Below are positions 42,796 to 51,983 of a stretch of 64,000 bases of DNA, in pieces. Made by a program: the position numbers and the translations under genes. The notes under the pieces are model-generated. The model ran no database searches, was not told the DNA's origin, and was given only the letters and a program-made list of their open reading frames with translations. The first letter of the stretch is position 1, and every line of letters begins with the position of its first letter. This DNA is from Actinomycetota bacterium (GTDB lineage: Bacteria > Actinomycetota > Humimicrobiia > Humimicrobiales > Humimicrobiaceae): positions 12,592-76,591 of the forward strand of contig JAMCSM010000111.1 of NCBI GenBank assembly GCA_023380915.1, read 5' to 3'.

Positions 42796-43094
42796 AATTA
42801 TTTTTATAGTAAACAAAATTTTGATTTTTTATTCAGTACAGTAATTTTACTGGATAATATAATATTAATCAAGTAAAGTTTAGTCGAAAAATCCTTCTTA
42901 AAACTGATTAATTTTATTATTTAATTCAAATCTTTTATATTTAAAAATGCCTAATAAATTGCGATAATTATAAGGGAGTATAGTTCTTACAGCAAAAAAA
43001 AGATTAAAATATAATATCTGATTTTTTTGAGTATCGGATTAAAAATTTTCAAAAATATCTTGGATAAATATTAAGTGGTTAGACAAGGCAGAAT

Positions 43095-43721
43095 TTGATA
43101 ACAACTACCTGCGGAATGGATAAAACAAAAATTAAAATCACAAATAAAATCGATGAAAACCAGTTAAATCAAGCTATCGATATTTATTACCTTGCTTTTA
43201 AAAAGAAGATAAGACTTTTAATAAAGTCAAAAGAAAAAGCGCTGGCAACCTATAAGAGATCTTTAAATACCGAAAAAGCATTATTTGCTTTAATGGATGA
43301 AAAAGTCGTGGGTATTGCCGGCCTTCATTATGATAATAAAAATTTCATGGAAATTAATTATAAAAATTTAAGAAAATCTTTTAATCCTGTTTCAAGTTAT
43401 TTTATTAATTTTATTTATAGAAAATATCTTCCAAAATTAAAAAATGATGTTTTAAGAATAGATTCACTTGCTGTAGATAAGAATGTCAGAGGACAGGGAA
43501 TAGGCTCTATTCTTATTAAAAAAGTATTTGAACTTGCAAAAGGTAAGGGTTTTAAAGAAGTCATTCTTGAAGTAATTGATACCAATCCAAAGGCTAAAAA
43601 ATTATATGAAAGAATGGGATTTAAGGAAAAGAAATTTGTAAATCTTCATTTTACTTCAAGAGCAGCAGGGTTTTCTGGAGAATTTATTATGTCATATAAT
43701 ATGGAAAATTTTGTTATTTAA
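43095..43721 (+). CDS. GNAT family N-acetyltransferase
   Basis: A 208-residue acyl-CoA N-acyltransferase. The CoA-binding motif is DSLAVDKNVRGQGIGSILIK near residues 127-146, then VILEVIDTNPKAKKLYERMG and FKEKKFV. Start may be TTG 43095 (after AAGGCAG) or ATG 43116. Acceptor unknown; stands alone between an ATPase gene and the sugar cluster. Confidence 0.88.
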   Translation: MITTTCGMDKTKIKITNKIDENQLNQAIDIYYLAFKKKIRLLIKSKEKALATYKRSLNTEKALFALMDEKVVGIAGLHYDNKNFMEINYKNLRKSFNPVSSYFINFIYRKYLPKLKNDVLRIDSLAVDKNVRGQGIGSILIKKVFELAKGKGFKEVILEVIDTNPKAKKLYERMGFKEKKFVNLHFTSRAAGFSGEFIMSYNMENFVI

Positions 43722-43801
43722 TATGTTCTCACTTTCCACTCTTTTTATTCCCCGGAACAGGTAAAAATTTAGATTGCGACAATTTATTTCAAATTTACAT
43801 A

Positions 43802-43829
43802 TTGACATTTATATTAATAATTATAAAAT
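43802..43829 (+). promoter_or_regulatory. Promoter of the second sugar cluster
   Basis: TTGACA at 43802-43807, 16-base spacer, TAAAAT at 43824-43829, directly followed by a long palindrome. Same layout as the three LacI-controlled promoters on the left. Confidence 0.65.
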
Positions 43830-43855
43830 GTTATCATTATCAGATAATGATAACA
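43829..43855. promoter_or_regulatory. 27-bp palindromic operator of the aldolase-LacI-RLP operon
   Basis: TGTTATCATTAT and ATAATGATAACA are perfect 12-bp arms around CAG. The site overlaps the end of the -10 box. The LacI protein encoded second in the operon (44975) is the natural ligand; its recognition helix (STMTVSRA) differs from that of the sisters at 19714 and 27786, in keeping with the different operator. Confidence 0.75.
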
Positions 43856-43928
43856 GATATTGTTAACATAAGCATAGAATTAATTTTTAATAGATATTTA
43901 TAAATTCTTTTTATAACAAATTTCATTA

Positions 43929-44933
43929 ATGGGTCTTATAAATTTAAAAAATTTACTCAATAATGCAAAGCAAAATAAATATGCTGTTGGTGCTTTTGCT
44001 ATAACAAACATGGATTTTATTGATACCTTAATTGACTGTGCTCTGAAAAAAAATTCTCCGATAATACTGCTGCTTGCTGAAGCTCATTTTAAGTATCTGG
44101 ATATTGAAAGAGTTGCACCAGTTATAATTGACGCTGCTAAAAAAGTGAACATTCCGGTTTGCATAAGTTTGGATCACGGGCAAAAGCTGGAAACAATTGT
44201 AAAAGCAATACGTTGTGGTTTTGCTTCTGTAATGTTTGATGGCAGCAAGTATCCTTTAAAAGAAAATATTAATCTTACCAGGGAAGTTGTAAGAGTTGCC
44301 CATAGTGTGGATGTAAGTGTCGAAGCTGAATTAGGATATATAGGAGGAGAATCAGCTTCTGAAAAAATGCCTGAATCTCATGCTCCTAAAAAAGAATTGT
44401 ATACAAAAGTTGGGGAAGCAATAAAGTTTTATTCAGAAACTAATGTTGACGCACTTGCAGTTGCAATAGGCAATGTTCACGGGATATATAAAGGAAAGCC
44501 AAACCTTGATTTTGATAGGCTTAAAAATATTAGAGATGCTTTAGATATACCTTTAGTTTTACATGGTGGTTCCGGTATTTCAGACGAAGATTACAAAAAG
44601 ATAATTGAACTGGGGATCTGTAAAATAAATTATTATACGGATATGTCTATTTCTGCAGTAGATGAGATAAGGAATTACTTAGGCAATAATCCGGATTTTA
44701 ATAGTTATCCGGATTTAATAAAAAAAGCAATGTTAGCTGTTAAAAAATTAGTTTGTAAGCGTTTTGATGTTTGGGGCTGCACAAACAAATCTGCCGCAAC
44801 AAAATCGCTTTGTATTTCTTGTGATGACGAAATGTGCAAATTAACTGATCCTATGTTTTCACCGGATGCCAGGACCATTGTTCTGGAGGACTTAATTGAA
44901 AAAATATCCGGTGAGATATTAAAAAGGATATAA
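43929..44933 (+). CDS. Class II fructose-bisphosphate aldolase family protein
   Basis: A 334-residue zinc aldolase of the GatY/KbaY/FbaA family, cleaving a ketose (bis)phosphate to DHAP and an aldehyde. Zinc and substrate residues are in VCISLDHGQKLETIVKAIRC, VEAELGYIGGES, AVAIGNVHGIYKGKP and LVLHGGSGISDEDYKK. A C-terminal extension of about 50 residues with four cysteines (CKRFDVWGCTNKS and CISCDDEMC) is unlike typical FBA and may bind a metal. No clear Shine-Dalgarno precedes the ATG. First gene of the operon behind the 27-bp operator. Confidence 0.9.
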   Translation: MGLINLKNLLNNAKQNKYAVGAFAITNMDFIDTLIDCALKKNSPIILLLAEAHFKYLDIERVAPVIIDAAKKVNIPVCISLDHGQKLETIVKAIRCGFASVMFDGSKYPLKENINLTREVVRVAHSVDVSVEAELGYIGGESASEKMPESHAPKKELYTKVGEAIKFYSETNVDALAVAIGNVHGIYKGKPNLDFDRLKNIRDALDIPLVLHGGSGISDEDYKKIIELGICKINYYTDMSISAVDEIRNYLGNNPDFNSYPDLIKKAMLAVKKLVCKRFDVWGCTNKSAATKSLCISCDDEMCKLTDPMFSPDARTIVLEDLIEKISGEILKRI

Positions 44934-44974
44934 TTTTTAAATATTAAATTAATAAGTACCCGAAAATTAAAATA

Positions 44975-46000
44975 ATGGAAATTAAGGACATAACTATTAA
45001 AGACATTGCAAAAATAGCCGGAGTTTCAACTATGACGGTCTCGAGGGCAATAAATAATGAAAAATATGTGAAGGCAGAGACAAAAGATAAAGTTTTTAAA
45101 GTGATCTCAGAATATGGTTATGAACCTAACTTTTTTGCAAAAAGCTTGAAATCAAGGAAATCCAAGACCATAGGATTAATTATTTGCGACATAGAGAATC
45201 CTTATTATTCCAGACTGGCAAAAGGTGTGATAGATATTGCTGAATCTTCAGATTATAACGTTATTGTATGCAACTCAAAGTATAAGGCTGAATTAAGCGA
45301 AAGATATATCAACATGCTTATTAAAAAAGGCGTTGATGGAGTTCTAATAGCCACGGTTGATGTTAATAACGAATTAATAAATAAATTAAATATGCGGGAT
45401 ATTCCTTTTGTTTTAGTTACCAGAAAATTAGATTTACCAGGAATAAATTATATTACCAACGATGATTATCTTGGAGGACGTATTGCCGCCGAATATCTGG
45501 TTGGTCTGGGTCATAAAAAAATATTTTTTTTAAAAGCCGCGAATGTATGGGGAGCAAATGAAAGAATAAGAGCATTTACAGATGTTTTAAAAGAAAATGA
45601 TATTTATTATGACGATAGTTATTTTTCAGATTACCTGGAAAATTTAGAGCAGAGCTATAATGCGACAAAAAAATTTCTATCTGATAAAAAAAGTAAGGAT
45701 TTTACAGCCATAATTGGAGGTAATGACTTTCTGGCTATTGGAGCTATGGAAGCAATAATTGAAAGCGGATTAAATATTCCTGATGATATATCGCTGATAG
45801 GTTACGATAATTTAAATATTACTTCGATTTTAAAAGTTCCTTTAACTACAGTCAAGCAGCCGAAATTAAGATTTGGGGAGCTGGCTACTATCAGAATAAT
45901 AAAGATGATCGAAAATCATGGTAAGACTAAATTAAAGCCACAAAAACTTGTGATTAAACCTGAGTTAGTAATAAGAAAATCTTGTAAAAATATTAAATAA
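44975..46000 (+). CDS. LacI family regulator (third)
   Basis: A 341-residue LacI/GalR protein. HTH: IKDIAKIAGVSTMTVSRAIN then NEKYVKAETK. Core from TIGLIICDIENPYYSRLAKG to LKPQKLVIKPELVIRKSCK. It is encoded 41 bases after the aldolase and 27 before the RuBisCO-like gene, so it is probably autoregulated through the palindrome at 43829. Effector unknown, presumably the sugar or its phosphate. Confidence 0.92.
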   Translation: MEIKDITIKDIAKIAGVSTMTVSRAINNEKYVKAETKDKVFKVISEYGYEPNFFAKSLKSRKSKTIGLIICDIENPYYSRLAKGVIDIAESSDYNVIVCNSKYKAELSERYINMLIKKGVDGVLIATVDVNNELINKLNMRDIPFVLVTRKLDLPGINYITNDDYLGGRIAAEYLVGLGHKKIFFLKAANVWGANERIRAFTDVLKENDIYYDDSYFSDYLENLEQSYNATKKFLSDKKSKDFTAIIGGNDFLAIGAMEAIIESGLNIPDDISLIGYDNLNITSILKVPLTTVKQPKLRFGELATIRIIKMIENHGKTKLKPQKLVIKPELVIRKSCKNIK

Positions 46001-46027
46001 TAAAATAATTTTTTAAGGTGAGAACAA

Positions 46028-47299
46028 ATGTTTAATAAAACACTCCATTTTTTGCCAGACGGTTTTGATAGAGAAGAATATATTATCTCAACCTTCTTTA
46101 TTGAACTTACCCCCGAAGAAGATATCTTAAAATTTTCAGAGGTTCTGGCGGTTGATATGTCAACAGGAACCTGGACTGCAGTAGAAGGTGAGACAGAAGA
46201 AATAAGGGAAAAATATGCAGGTAAGGTTTTATCATGCCACGAAATACCAAACTATGAATTTGAGCTTCCCAAAGATATCGACCAAAGAAGATATGTTGTA
46301 AGTATAGCTGTTCCCTTTATTAATATAGGATCACAGATTCCAATGTTGCTTACCACCATAATAGGAAATATTTCAGTTATGGGAAGAATTAAACTGCTTG
46401 ATATAGAGTTTCCCAAAAAGTATTTAAAGGATTTTAAAGGGCCGAAATTTGGAATAGATGGGATAAGAAAGCTTTTAAATGTACCGGTAAGACCTTTGCT
46501 TAATAATATGATAAAACCATGTACTGGATTTACTCCGGAAATGGGGGCAAACTTCTTTTACAGCGCAGCTTCCGGTGGGGTGGATATTATAAAAGATGAC
46601 GAGCTTTTGTCTGAAACACCATATAACAATAGAGTTAAGAGAATAAAAAAGTATATGGAAATGGAAAAAGCTGCATTTGAAATAAAAGGTGAACGCACAC
46701 TTTATTGTGTTAACATAACTGGTGAAGCTGACAGGCTTCTTGCTAGGGCAAAAGAAGCAATTGAAGCTGGTGCTAACGCTCTCATGGTTAATTATTTAAC
46801 ACAGGGACTTTCCTCATTTAGATGCCTTGCAGAAAGCAACGATATAAATGTACCTATACTTGCTCATCTTGATTTTAGCGGTGTTTTGTATGCAAATCCC
46901 TATGGAGGTCTTTCTTCTCATCTGGTACTGGGAAAGCTTGCAAGAATAATAGGAGCTGACATGATTGTATATCCCATGGAATCGGGTAAATACAGGCTGC
47001 TTGATGAAAGATACAGGCAAATTGCTTATGATTTAATACTGCCACTTCATAATATAAAACCTACTCTTCCAATTCCAGCAGGAGGCCTATATCCAAGGAT
47101 TGTTCCTAAAATCATAAGTGAACTTGGATTTGACTGTGCTATTTCAGCAGGTGGAGCAATTCATGGTCATCCCATGGGAGCAACAGCCGGAGCTAAGGCA
47201 TTCAGGCAGGCAATAGATGCAGTAGTTGAAAATGTAAGTCTTGATGCATATGCAAAAGACCATGAAGAGCTAAAAGTTGCACTTGAGAAATGGGGCTGA
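46028..47299 (+). CDS. RuBisCO-like protein (form IV type)
   Basis: A 423-residue RuBisCO large-subunit homologue. Residues equivalent to the carboxylated Lys and metal ligands survive (K189-D-D-E192 in GGVDIIKDDELL), and the substrate Lys loop is M161-I-K-P-C-T-G-F168 instead of IKPKLGL. The loop-6 motif GTVVGKLEG is not recognisable; that region reads IVYPMESGKYRLLDE. It ends with SAGGAIHGHPMGATAGAKAF, common to RuBisCO-like proteins. It should therefore be an enolase, isomerase or decarboxylase rather than a CO2 fixer. RLPs acting on oxo-isoapionate phosphates are a precedent in sugar clusters. Sits between LacI and a sugar importer. Confidence 0.92.
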   Translation: MFNKTLHFLPDGFDREEYIISTFFIELTPEEDILKFSEVLAVDMSTGTWTAVEGETEEIREKYAGKVLSCHEIPNYEFELPKDIDQRRYVVSIAVPFINIGSQIPMLLTTIIGNISVMGRIKLLDIEFPKKYLKDFKGPKFGIDGIRKLLNVPVRPLLNNMIKPCTGFTPEMGANFFYSAASGGVDIIKDDELLSETPYNNRVKRIKKYMEMEKAAFEIKGERTLYCVNITGEADRLLARAKEAIEAGANALMVNYLTQGLSSFRCLAESNDINVPILAHLDFSGVLYANPYGGLSSHLVLGKLARIIGADMIVYPMESGKYRLLDERYRQIAYDLILPLHNIKPTLPIPAGGLYPRIVPKIISELGFDCAISAGGAIHGHPMGATAGAKAFRQAIDAVVENVSLDAYAKDHEELKVALEKWG

Positions 47300-47640
47300 T
47301 ATTAACTAAGAATTCTTTAAATATAAAATTTAAACATATATAGCAATTTTATTATCTTATTTACGAGGAGGTGGTTTTATCGAAAAAATTGTTTGTGAGA
47401 TTTGTTAAAACAAACTTTTGTCGCCAGACTGAGCATGTCTAACAAATCTCAATTATATTTTATTAATGAAGTCGATTAATGTAAATCACTTAGCAATAAA
47501 AGTGATTATATTCAAAGTAAAGGAGGCGGTGAATACAAATTAAATCTTTTTAACAAGATTTGTTTAAGTTAATGATAAACAAATCCTTACTATGTTTTAT
47601 TATCAAAAAAGTTCAAGATAAACTTTTTTGGAGGTTTAAA
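47300..47640 (+). other. Structured leader before the sugar-binding protein
   Basis: No folded protein is encoded. It holds three hairpins: TGAGATTTGTTA (47396-47407) with TAACAAATCTCA (47440-47451); AATCACTT (47484-47491) with AAGTGATT (47500-47507); and AAAAAAGTT (47605-47613) with AACTTTTTT (47621-47629), the last touching the ribosome site GGAGG at 47630. Two further Shine-Dalgarno-like motifs (GAGGAGG near 47365, AAAGGAGGCGG near 47519) open only tiny frames. An ORF start at 47560 is therefore an artefact. Possibly a cis-regulatory RNA. Confidence 0.45.
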
Positions 47641-48978
47641 ATGAAAAGAATTTTTATAATGTTTGTAATTTTTGTAATGGCTTTAACTATTATACTGACC
47701 TTTTCGCTAGCTGGGTGCAAAACAACAACTACCACAACCACAGCAGCGGAAACCACAAAGGCAGCTGAAACAACAAAAGCGGCAGAAACAACTGCGACCG
47801 AGACCACAGGAGCGGCAGAACCTGTCACTATTGAATTCTGGTCATGGAATAACGAAGGTGCATATCCTAAAGTTCATGAAGATGCAGAAAAAAGGTTTAT
47901 GGCAAAATATCCGAATGTTACCATAAAGAGAGATTATATCAGTTATGCTGATTATATGGTTAAATTAAAAGCTGCACTTTCAGGAGGACAGGCTCCTGAT
48001 ATTTTCCAGATTCCCTGGGCCGGAGAATATACGGAAATTGCAAGATCGGGAAAAATAGAGCCAATGACAGATTATCTGAAAAAAGATTTCCCCGCATTTT
48101 TTGAAAATGTGATGAAAGCCATATCTGTAGATGACAATGCATGGGCAGTACCATTGGATCTTAATACTCTGCAGATTGCTTACAATGTTAATAAATTTAA
48201 GGAACTTGGTCTTGAAATTCCAAAGTCACAAGATGAATTGATTACATTGGCTGGTAAACTAAAAGATAAAGGATTATTTGGTATTGCACAAGGTACAAAG
48301 GATCTCTGGACAGGTGCAGATACTTTCTTTGCAGAAATTGCATATACAGATCCTACCCACACAAAAATGGCTGAAGCTGATGCAGGAAAAATTGGTTGGG
48401 ACGACCCTGTATTTGTTGATGCAATTAAAGCTGTTGATAAGCTAATAAAGGGTGGAGTATATGCACCTGGCGCAAACTCAATGGAAGCATTTGTTGGCGC
48501 TAAAGATTTATTTGTGCAACAGAAAGCTGCTATGTTCTATCCAGTTGGTAACTTTGTTACTGGTGGTATAACAGAATCAGTTGCAGGTGCATTTGAATAT
48601 AGCTTGTTCCCAACACCTCCTTTGAAAGCTGGAGATGAAGCTTTACCAACTGGAGGAGTTGCAGAAATGTTTGTTATTTCAAAAGATAGTAAAAATAAAG
48701 ACATGGCTGTTGAATTTCTAAGATTTTTGACAAATGATGATGGTAAAGCTGTATTGGCTGCTAATGACTTCATACCATCTAGTGACTATAAAGGTGATGC
48801 GTCAAAATTAACTCCGCTGTATAAAAATATGTTAGAAGCACAGTCTAAAGCACAAAGTAGAGTTGTTTATAATACTAAAGTTTATCAGGCTATAATGAAT
48901 GGCATGCAGGGTGTTTTTGGCCAAGAATTAAAATCTGAAGATTTTATAAAATCTTTAGTTGAGGCTGCAAAAGGATAG
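47641..48978 (+). CDS. Sugar ABC transporter substrate-binding lipoprotein (family 1)
   Basis: A 445-residue extracellular binding protein of the MalE/UgpB type. Signal peptide MKRIFIMFVIFVMALTIILT with lipobox LAGC, a Thr/Ala tether, then ITIEFWSWN-like VTIEFWSWNNEGAYPKVHED, GGQAPDIFQIPWAGEYTEIA and AWAVPLDLNTLQIAYNVNKF. ATG at 47641 lies 6 bases after GGAGG; upstream in-frame extension is rejected. A strong hairpin follows the stop. Ligand should be the sugar degraded by the cluster. Confidence 0.92.
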   Translation: MKRIFIMFVIFVMALTIILTFSLAGCKTTTTTTTAAETTKAAETTKAAETTATETTGAAEPVTIEFWSWNNEGAYPKVHEDAEKRFMAKYPNVTIKRDYISYADYMVKLKAALSGGQAPDIFQIPWAGEYTEIARSGKIEPMTDYLKKDFPAFFENVMKAISVDDNAWAVPLDLNTLQIAYNVNKFKELGLEIPKSQDELITLAGKLKDKGLFGIAQGTKDLWTGADTFFAEIAYTDPTHTKMAEADAGKIGWDDPVFVDAIKAVDKLIKGGVYAPGANSMEAFVGAKDLFVQQKAAMFYPVGNFVTGGITESVAGAFEYSLFPTPPLKAGDEALPTGGVAEMFVISKDSKNKDMAVEFLRFLTNDDGKAVLAANDFIPSSDYKGDASKLTPLYKNMLEAQSKAQSRVVYNTKVYQAIMNGMQGVFGQELKSEDFIKSLVEAAKG

Positions 48979-48987
48979 TGTTGTCTT

Positions 48988-49020
48988 TTATCTCGGGACT
49001 ACTTAGTAGTCCCGAGATAA
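48988..49020 (+). terminator. Perfect 15-bp hairpin between binding protein and permease
   Basis: TTATCTCGGGACTAC (48988-49002) pairs with GTAGTCCCGAGATAA (49006-49020) over TTA. No T run follows directly (TCTTGAGTTT), so it may stabilise the upstream mRNA and only partly stop transcription, giving excess binding protein over permease. Confidence 0.8.
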
Positions 49021-49052
49021 TCTTGAGTTTAAAAAATACTTAAGGATGAGAA

Positions 49053-49925
49053 ATGCCAAATAAACGACTTCAAAGAATAGGTTTCGGTTTTTCATTACCA
49101 TCGATATTATTTTTTGTATTTTTTATATCTATTCCAATAATATTTACAATTTTTCTGACTTTTGCAAGTTGGCAAGGTTATGATTTGGCACAAATAAAGT
49201 TATTTGGAATTAAAAATTATATTGATGTATTTACTGATAAGATAATGTTTAAGTCTTTCATAAATACCTTAATATTTGTTTTATTTACCACCTTGTTTTT
49301 AAATGCTTTTGGTTTTTTTGGAGCATTAATTATTGATCAAAAAATTCCTGGTACTAAATTTTTAAAAAATGCAGTTTTTCTACCTGTATTATTGTCTCCT
49401 ATTATTATAGGTATTATGTGGTCAAGAATGCTGGATGCATTTGGAATCTTAAATAAGTTTTTACAAGCAATCCATTTAACAAAATTACCCATACTATTTT
49501 TAGGTAGTTCAAAGCTGGCTATTTATACAGTAATTGCTGCAACAATTTGGCAATTTACAGGATATGACATGCTACTTTATTATGCTGGCATACAGGGAAT
49601 TCCAGGAGAATTATTAGAGGCTGCAAGAATAGATGGTTCAAATGAAAAAGGTATAATTTTTAAGATTATTGCGCCTATTTTAAGTCCAGTTATTACAATT
49701 ACTTTATTGTTGAATATTATAGGAGGATTTAAGGTTTTTGATATTGTATTTGTTATGACATCTGGAGGGCCTAACCATAGTTCTGATGTTCTCGCTACGT
49801 ATTTATTCCAGCAGGCATTTAGATTAAATAACATGGGTTTTGCGTCTGTCATAGCTTTTTGTATTGTTATTCTTTCTTTAATTGCGGCAATCATCAGACT
49901 AAATATTACTAAAGAAAATTTTTAA
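49053..49925 (+). CDS. Sugar ABC permease, MalF type
   Basis: A 290-residue permease with six helices. The EAA loop is IPGELLEAARIDGSNEKGII followed by FKIIAPILSPVITITLLLN. It pairs with the MalG-type permease 13 bases downstream. No ATPase of the MalK/MsmK type is in the cluster; a shared one elsewhere must power it. Confidence 0.92.
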   Translation: MPNKRLQRIGFGFSLPSILFFVFFISIPIIFTIFLTFASWQGYDLAQIKLFGIKNYIDVFTDKIMFKSFINTLIFVLFTTLFLNAFGFFGALIIDQKIPGTKFLKNAVFLPVLLSPIIIGIMWSRMLDAFGILNKFLQAIHLTKLPILFLGSSKLAIYTVIAATIWQFTGYDMLLYYAGIQGIPGELLEAARIDGSNEKGIIFKIIAPILSPVITITLLLNIIGGFKVFDIVFVMTSGGPNHSSDVLATYLFQQAFRLNNMGFASVIAFCIVILSLIAAIIRLNITKENF

Positions 49926-49937
49926 GAACAGGTAATT

Positions 49938-50765
49938 ATGAAGAATAATAAAATTGCAAAAAATATTATAAAGAGTGTTTCAATATATTTATTAGGCATT
50001 GCTTTTTTAATTCCAATTTTTTGGGTATTTTCTCTTTCATTAAGAAGTAAAAAAGATGCTCTTTCAGCGATGTTTTTCACAAAAGATCTTCATTTTGAAA
50101 ATTATGTAAAGGCTTGGCAGACATTCGGTTTTTCAAAACTTTATTTAAATTCATTAATTGTTACCGTTCTATCAGTATTTATTACATTAGTTATATCTGC
50201 TTTAGCGGCTTATTCGTTTTCAAGATTGAGATATAAAGGTTCAAATATTATATTTTATATGCTTCTGTTAGGGATGATGATTCCTCCCGCGGCTGTTATT
50301 ATTCCATTGTTTGTAATAATGGAAAATTTAAAACTTTATAATACTTTGTTTTCTTTAATTTTTTCTTATATTGCTTTTGGATTGCCTATAGCAACTTTAA
50401 TATTAAGAGGGTTTTTTATGTCAATCCCACCAGAACTCGTAGAAGCGGCAAGAATTGATGGAAGTAGTGAAATTGGAACATTTTTTAGGATAATCATTCC
50501 TCTTTCAAAACCAGCAATATCAACGGTTGTAATTTTTCTATTTATGCAGAATTGGAATGAATTCTTACTAGGTTTAGTGTTGTTAAAAGATAAAATACTT
50601 TATACGTTGCCAGTTGGTGTTGCAATTTTTGTTGGTCAATGGGATTCTCCATGGGAGTTGGTTGCCAGCGGAGTAATAATTGCATCAGTACCAATATTTA
50701 TATTATATCTGATTTTACAGGATCAATTTGTAAAAGGATTGACTGCTGGGGCGGTAAAAGGTTAA
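49938..50765 (+). CDS. Sugar ABC permease, MalG type
   Basis: A 275-residue permease with six helices. EAA loop IPPELVEAARIDGSSEIGTF followed by FRIIIPLSKPAISTVVIF. It ends QDQFVKGLTAGAVKG, the usual close of CUT1 permeases. Followed after 48 bases by the first UroD-family gene, so importer and catabolic genes are one transcript. Confidence 0.92.
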   Translation: MKNNKIAKNIIKSVSIYLLGIAFLIPIFWVFSLSLRSKKDALSAMFFTKDLHFENYVKAWQTFGFSKLYLNSLIVTVLSVFITLVISALAAYSFSRLRYKGSNIIFYMLLLGMMIPPAAVIIPLFVIMENLKLYNTLFSLIFSYIAFGLPIATLILRGFFMSIPPELVEAARIDGSSEIGTFFRIIIPLSKPAISTVVIFLFMQNWNEFLLGLVLLKDKILYTLPVGVAIFVGQWDSPWELVASGVIIASVPIFILYLILQDQFVKGLTAGAVKG

Positions 50766-50813
50766 TAATATTTTTTTATCGTGTTTATGAAAATTTTAGG
50801 AGGCTAAGATTAA

Positions 50814-51947
50814 ATGAATTCAAGGGAAAGAATATTAACTACATTAGATCATAAAGAACCGGATAAAGTGCCGATAGACAGCTGGCTTGCGCCGGAGGTT
50901 GCGGAAGTAATTATAAAGGGTCTTAATCTGGATATGGAAAAAGACCCATTTGCTTTATCCAAAGCGTTGGGAAATGACCTCCTCTACCTAACTCTTGGTT
51001 TTTGTGATGGATTCAGCTCGACTTTAAAAGAAGAAAGGAAAATAGGTCCAAACCTTTATAAAGATCAGTTTGGGATTAAATGGAAACAGCATTCGCAACA
51101 GTTCGGAAGTTACTGTGAATTTGTCGAACATCCGTTAGACGATATAAAAAATTATGACAACTATAAACTTCCTGATCCATTTCAGGTACATACAAAAGAA
51201 TTTAAAATGTATGAAGATTTAATTAAAAATGAGGATAAGGAATACGCAATTCTAGGTGGATGTGCCTGTACCATGTTTGAAGCTTCGTGGTATTTAAGAG
51301 GGCTTGAGAATTTTCTAACAGATTTATATCTAAATAAAGATTTTGCTATTGAACTTCTTGATATTACCATGAATTATTCTCTTGCTATTTCTAAAAAACT
51401 TGTGGAAATGGGAGTAGACATAATATGGTGGGGTGATGATGTATCCAATGAAAGAGGACCGTATATAAACCCGCAGTTATTTAGAGAATTAATCAAACCA
51501 AGATATGCATATATGGTTGATGAGGTAAAAAAAATAAATAAGAATGTAAAGGTTGCCTTTCATTGTGATGGTAATGTGGGCTGGGTAATTGAAGATTTTA
51601 TTGAAATTGGTTTTGACATTTTAAACCCACTGCAGCCTGATGTAAATAATGTTGAGGAAATAAAGAGAAAGCATGGTAAAAAATTATCTTTTTGGGGAAA
51701 TGTTGATACAAGAAGAGTAATGAATATCGGAAAATTTTCTGATGTTGCAGAAGAGGTAAGAAGAGTAATTGAAATATTATCTCCTGGCGGTGGTCATATT
51801 TTGTGTACAAATCATACAGTACAGGCAAGTGAAAGAGCAGTAGACAATACTGCTGCATATTACTGGGCTGCTGAACATTTTAGGAATTATCCATTAAATG
51901 TTAAGAAAGTTAAAGAACAAAATAAATTGGATGTGTATTTTACATAA
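50814..51947 (+). CDS. Uroporphyrinogen decarboxylase (UroD/MtaA) family protein 1
   Basis: A 377-residue UroD-fold protein. MNSRERILTTLDHKEPDKVP at the start is typical of the non-haem branch that includes corrinoid methyltransferases (MtaA, CmuA). Possible zinc ligands are in KVAFHCDGNVGWVIEDFIEI (His-Cys) and HILCTNHTVQ (Cys, His). It does not carry the Arg-rich N-terminal loop of true UroD. It lies between a sugar permease and a lyxose isomerase. A role in removing a methyl group from a methylated sugar or acid is a guess from context; no corrinoid protein is nearby. Confidence 0.85.
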   Translation: MNSRERILTTLDHKEPDKVPIDSWLAPEVAEVIIKGLNLDMEKDPFALSKALGNDLLYLTLGFCDGFSSTLKEERKIGPNLYKDQFGIKWKQHSQQFGSYCEFVEHPLDDIKNYDNYKLPDPFQVHTKEFKMYEDLIKNEDKEYAILGGCACTMFEASWYLRGLENFLTDLYLNKDFAIELLDITMNYSLAISKKLVEMGVDIIWWGDDVSNERGPYINPQLFRELIKPRYAYMVDEVKKINKNVKVAFHCDGNVGWVIEDFIEIGFDILNPLQPDVNNVEEIKRKHGKKLSFWGNVDTRRVMNIGKFSDVAEEVRRVIEILSPGGGHILCTNHTVQASERAVDNTAAYYWAAEHFRNYPLNVKKVKEQNKLDVYFT

Positions 51948-51983
51948 TCTTTGAAATGACAAATTTTTTATGATTGGAACGAT

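Noticed and set aside
46028..47299. Possible true RuBisCO and CO2 fixation
   Set aside because: Loop-6 catalytic Lys motif is absent and no phosphoribulokinase or AMP phosphorylase lies near; form IV-like protein is the better reading.
47560..47640. N-terminal extension of the sugar-binding protein
   Set aside because: It would place a hairpin and a strong Shine-Dalgarno inside the coding region and put 27 residues before a normal lipoprotein signal peptide.
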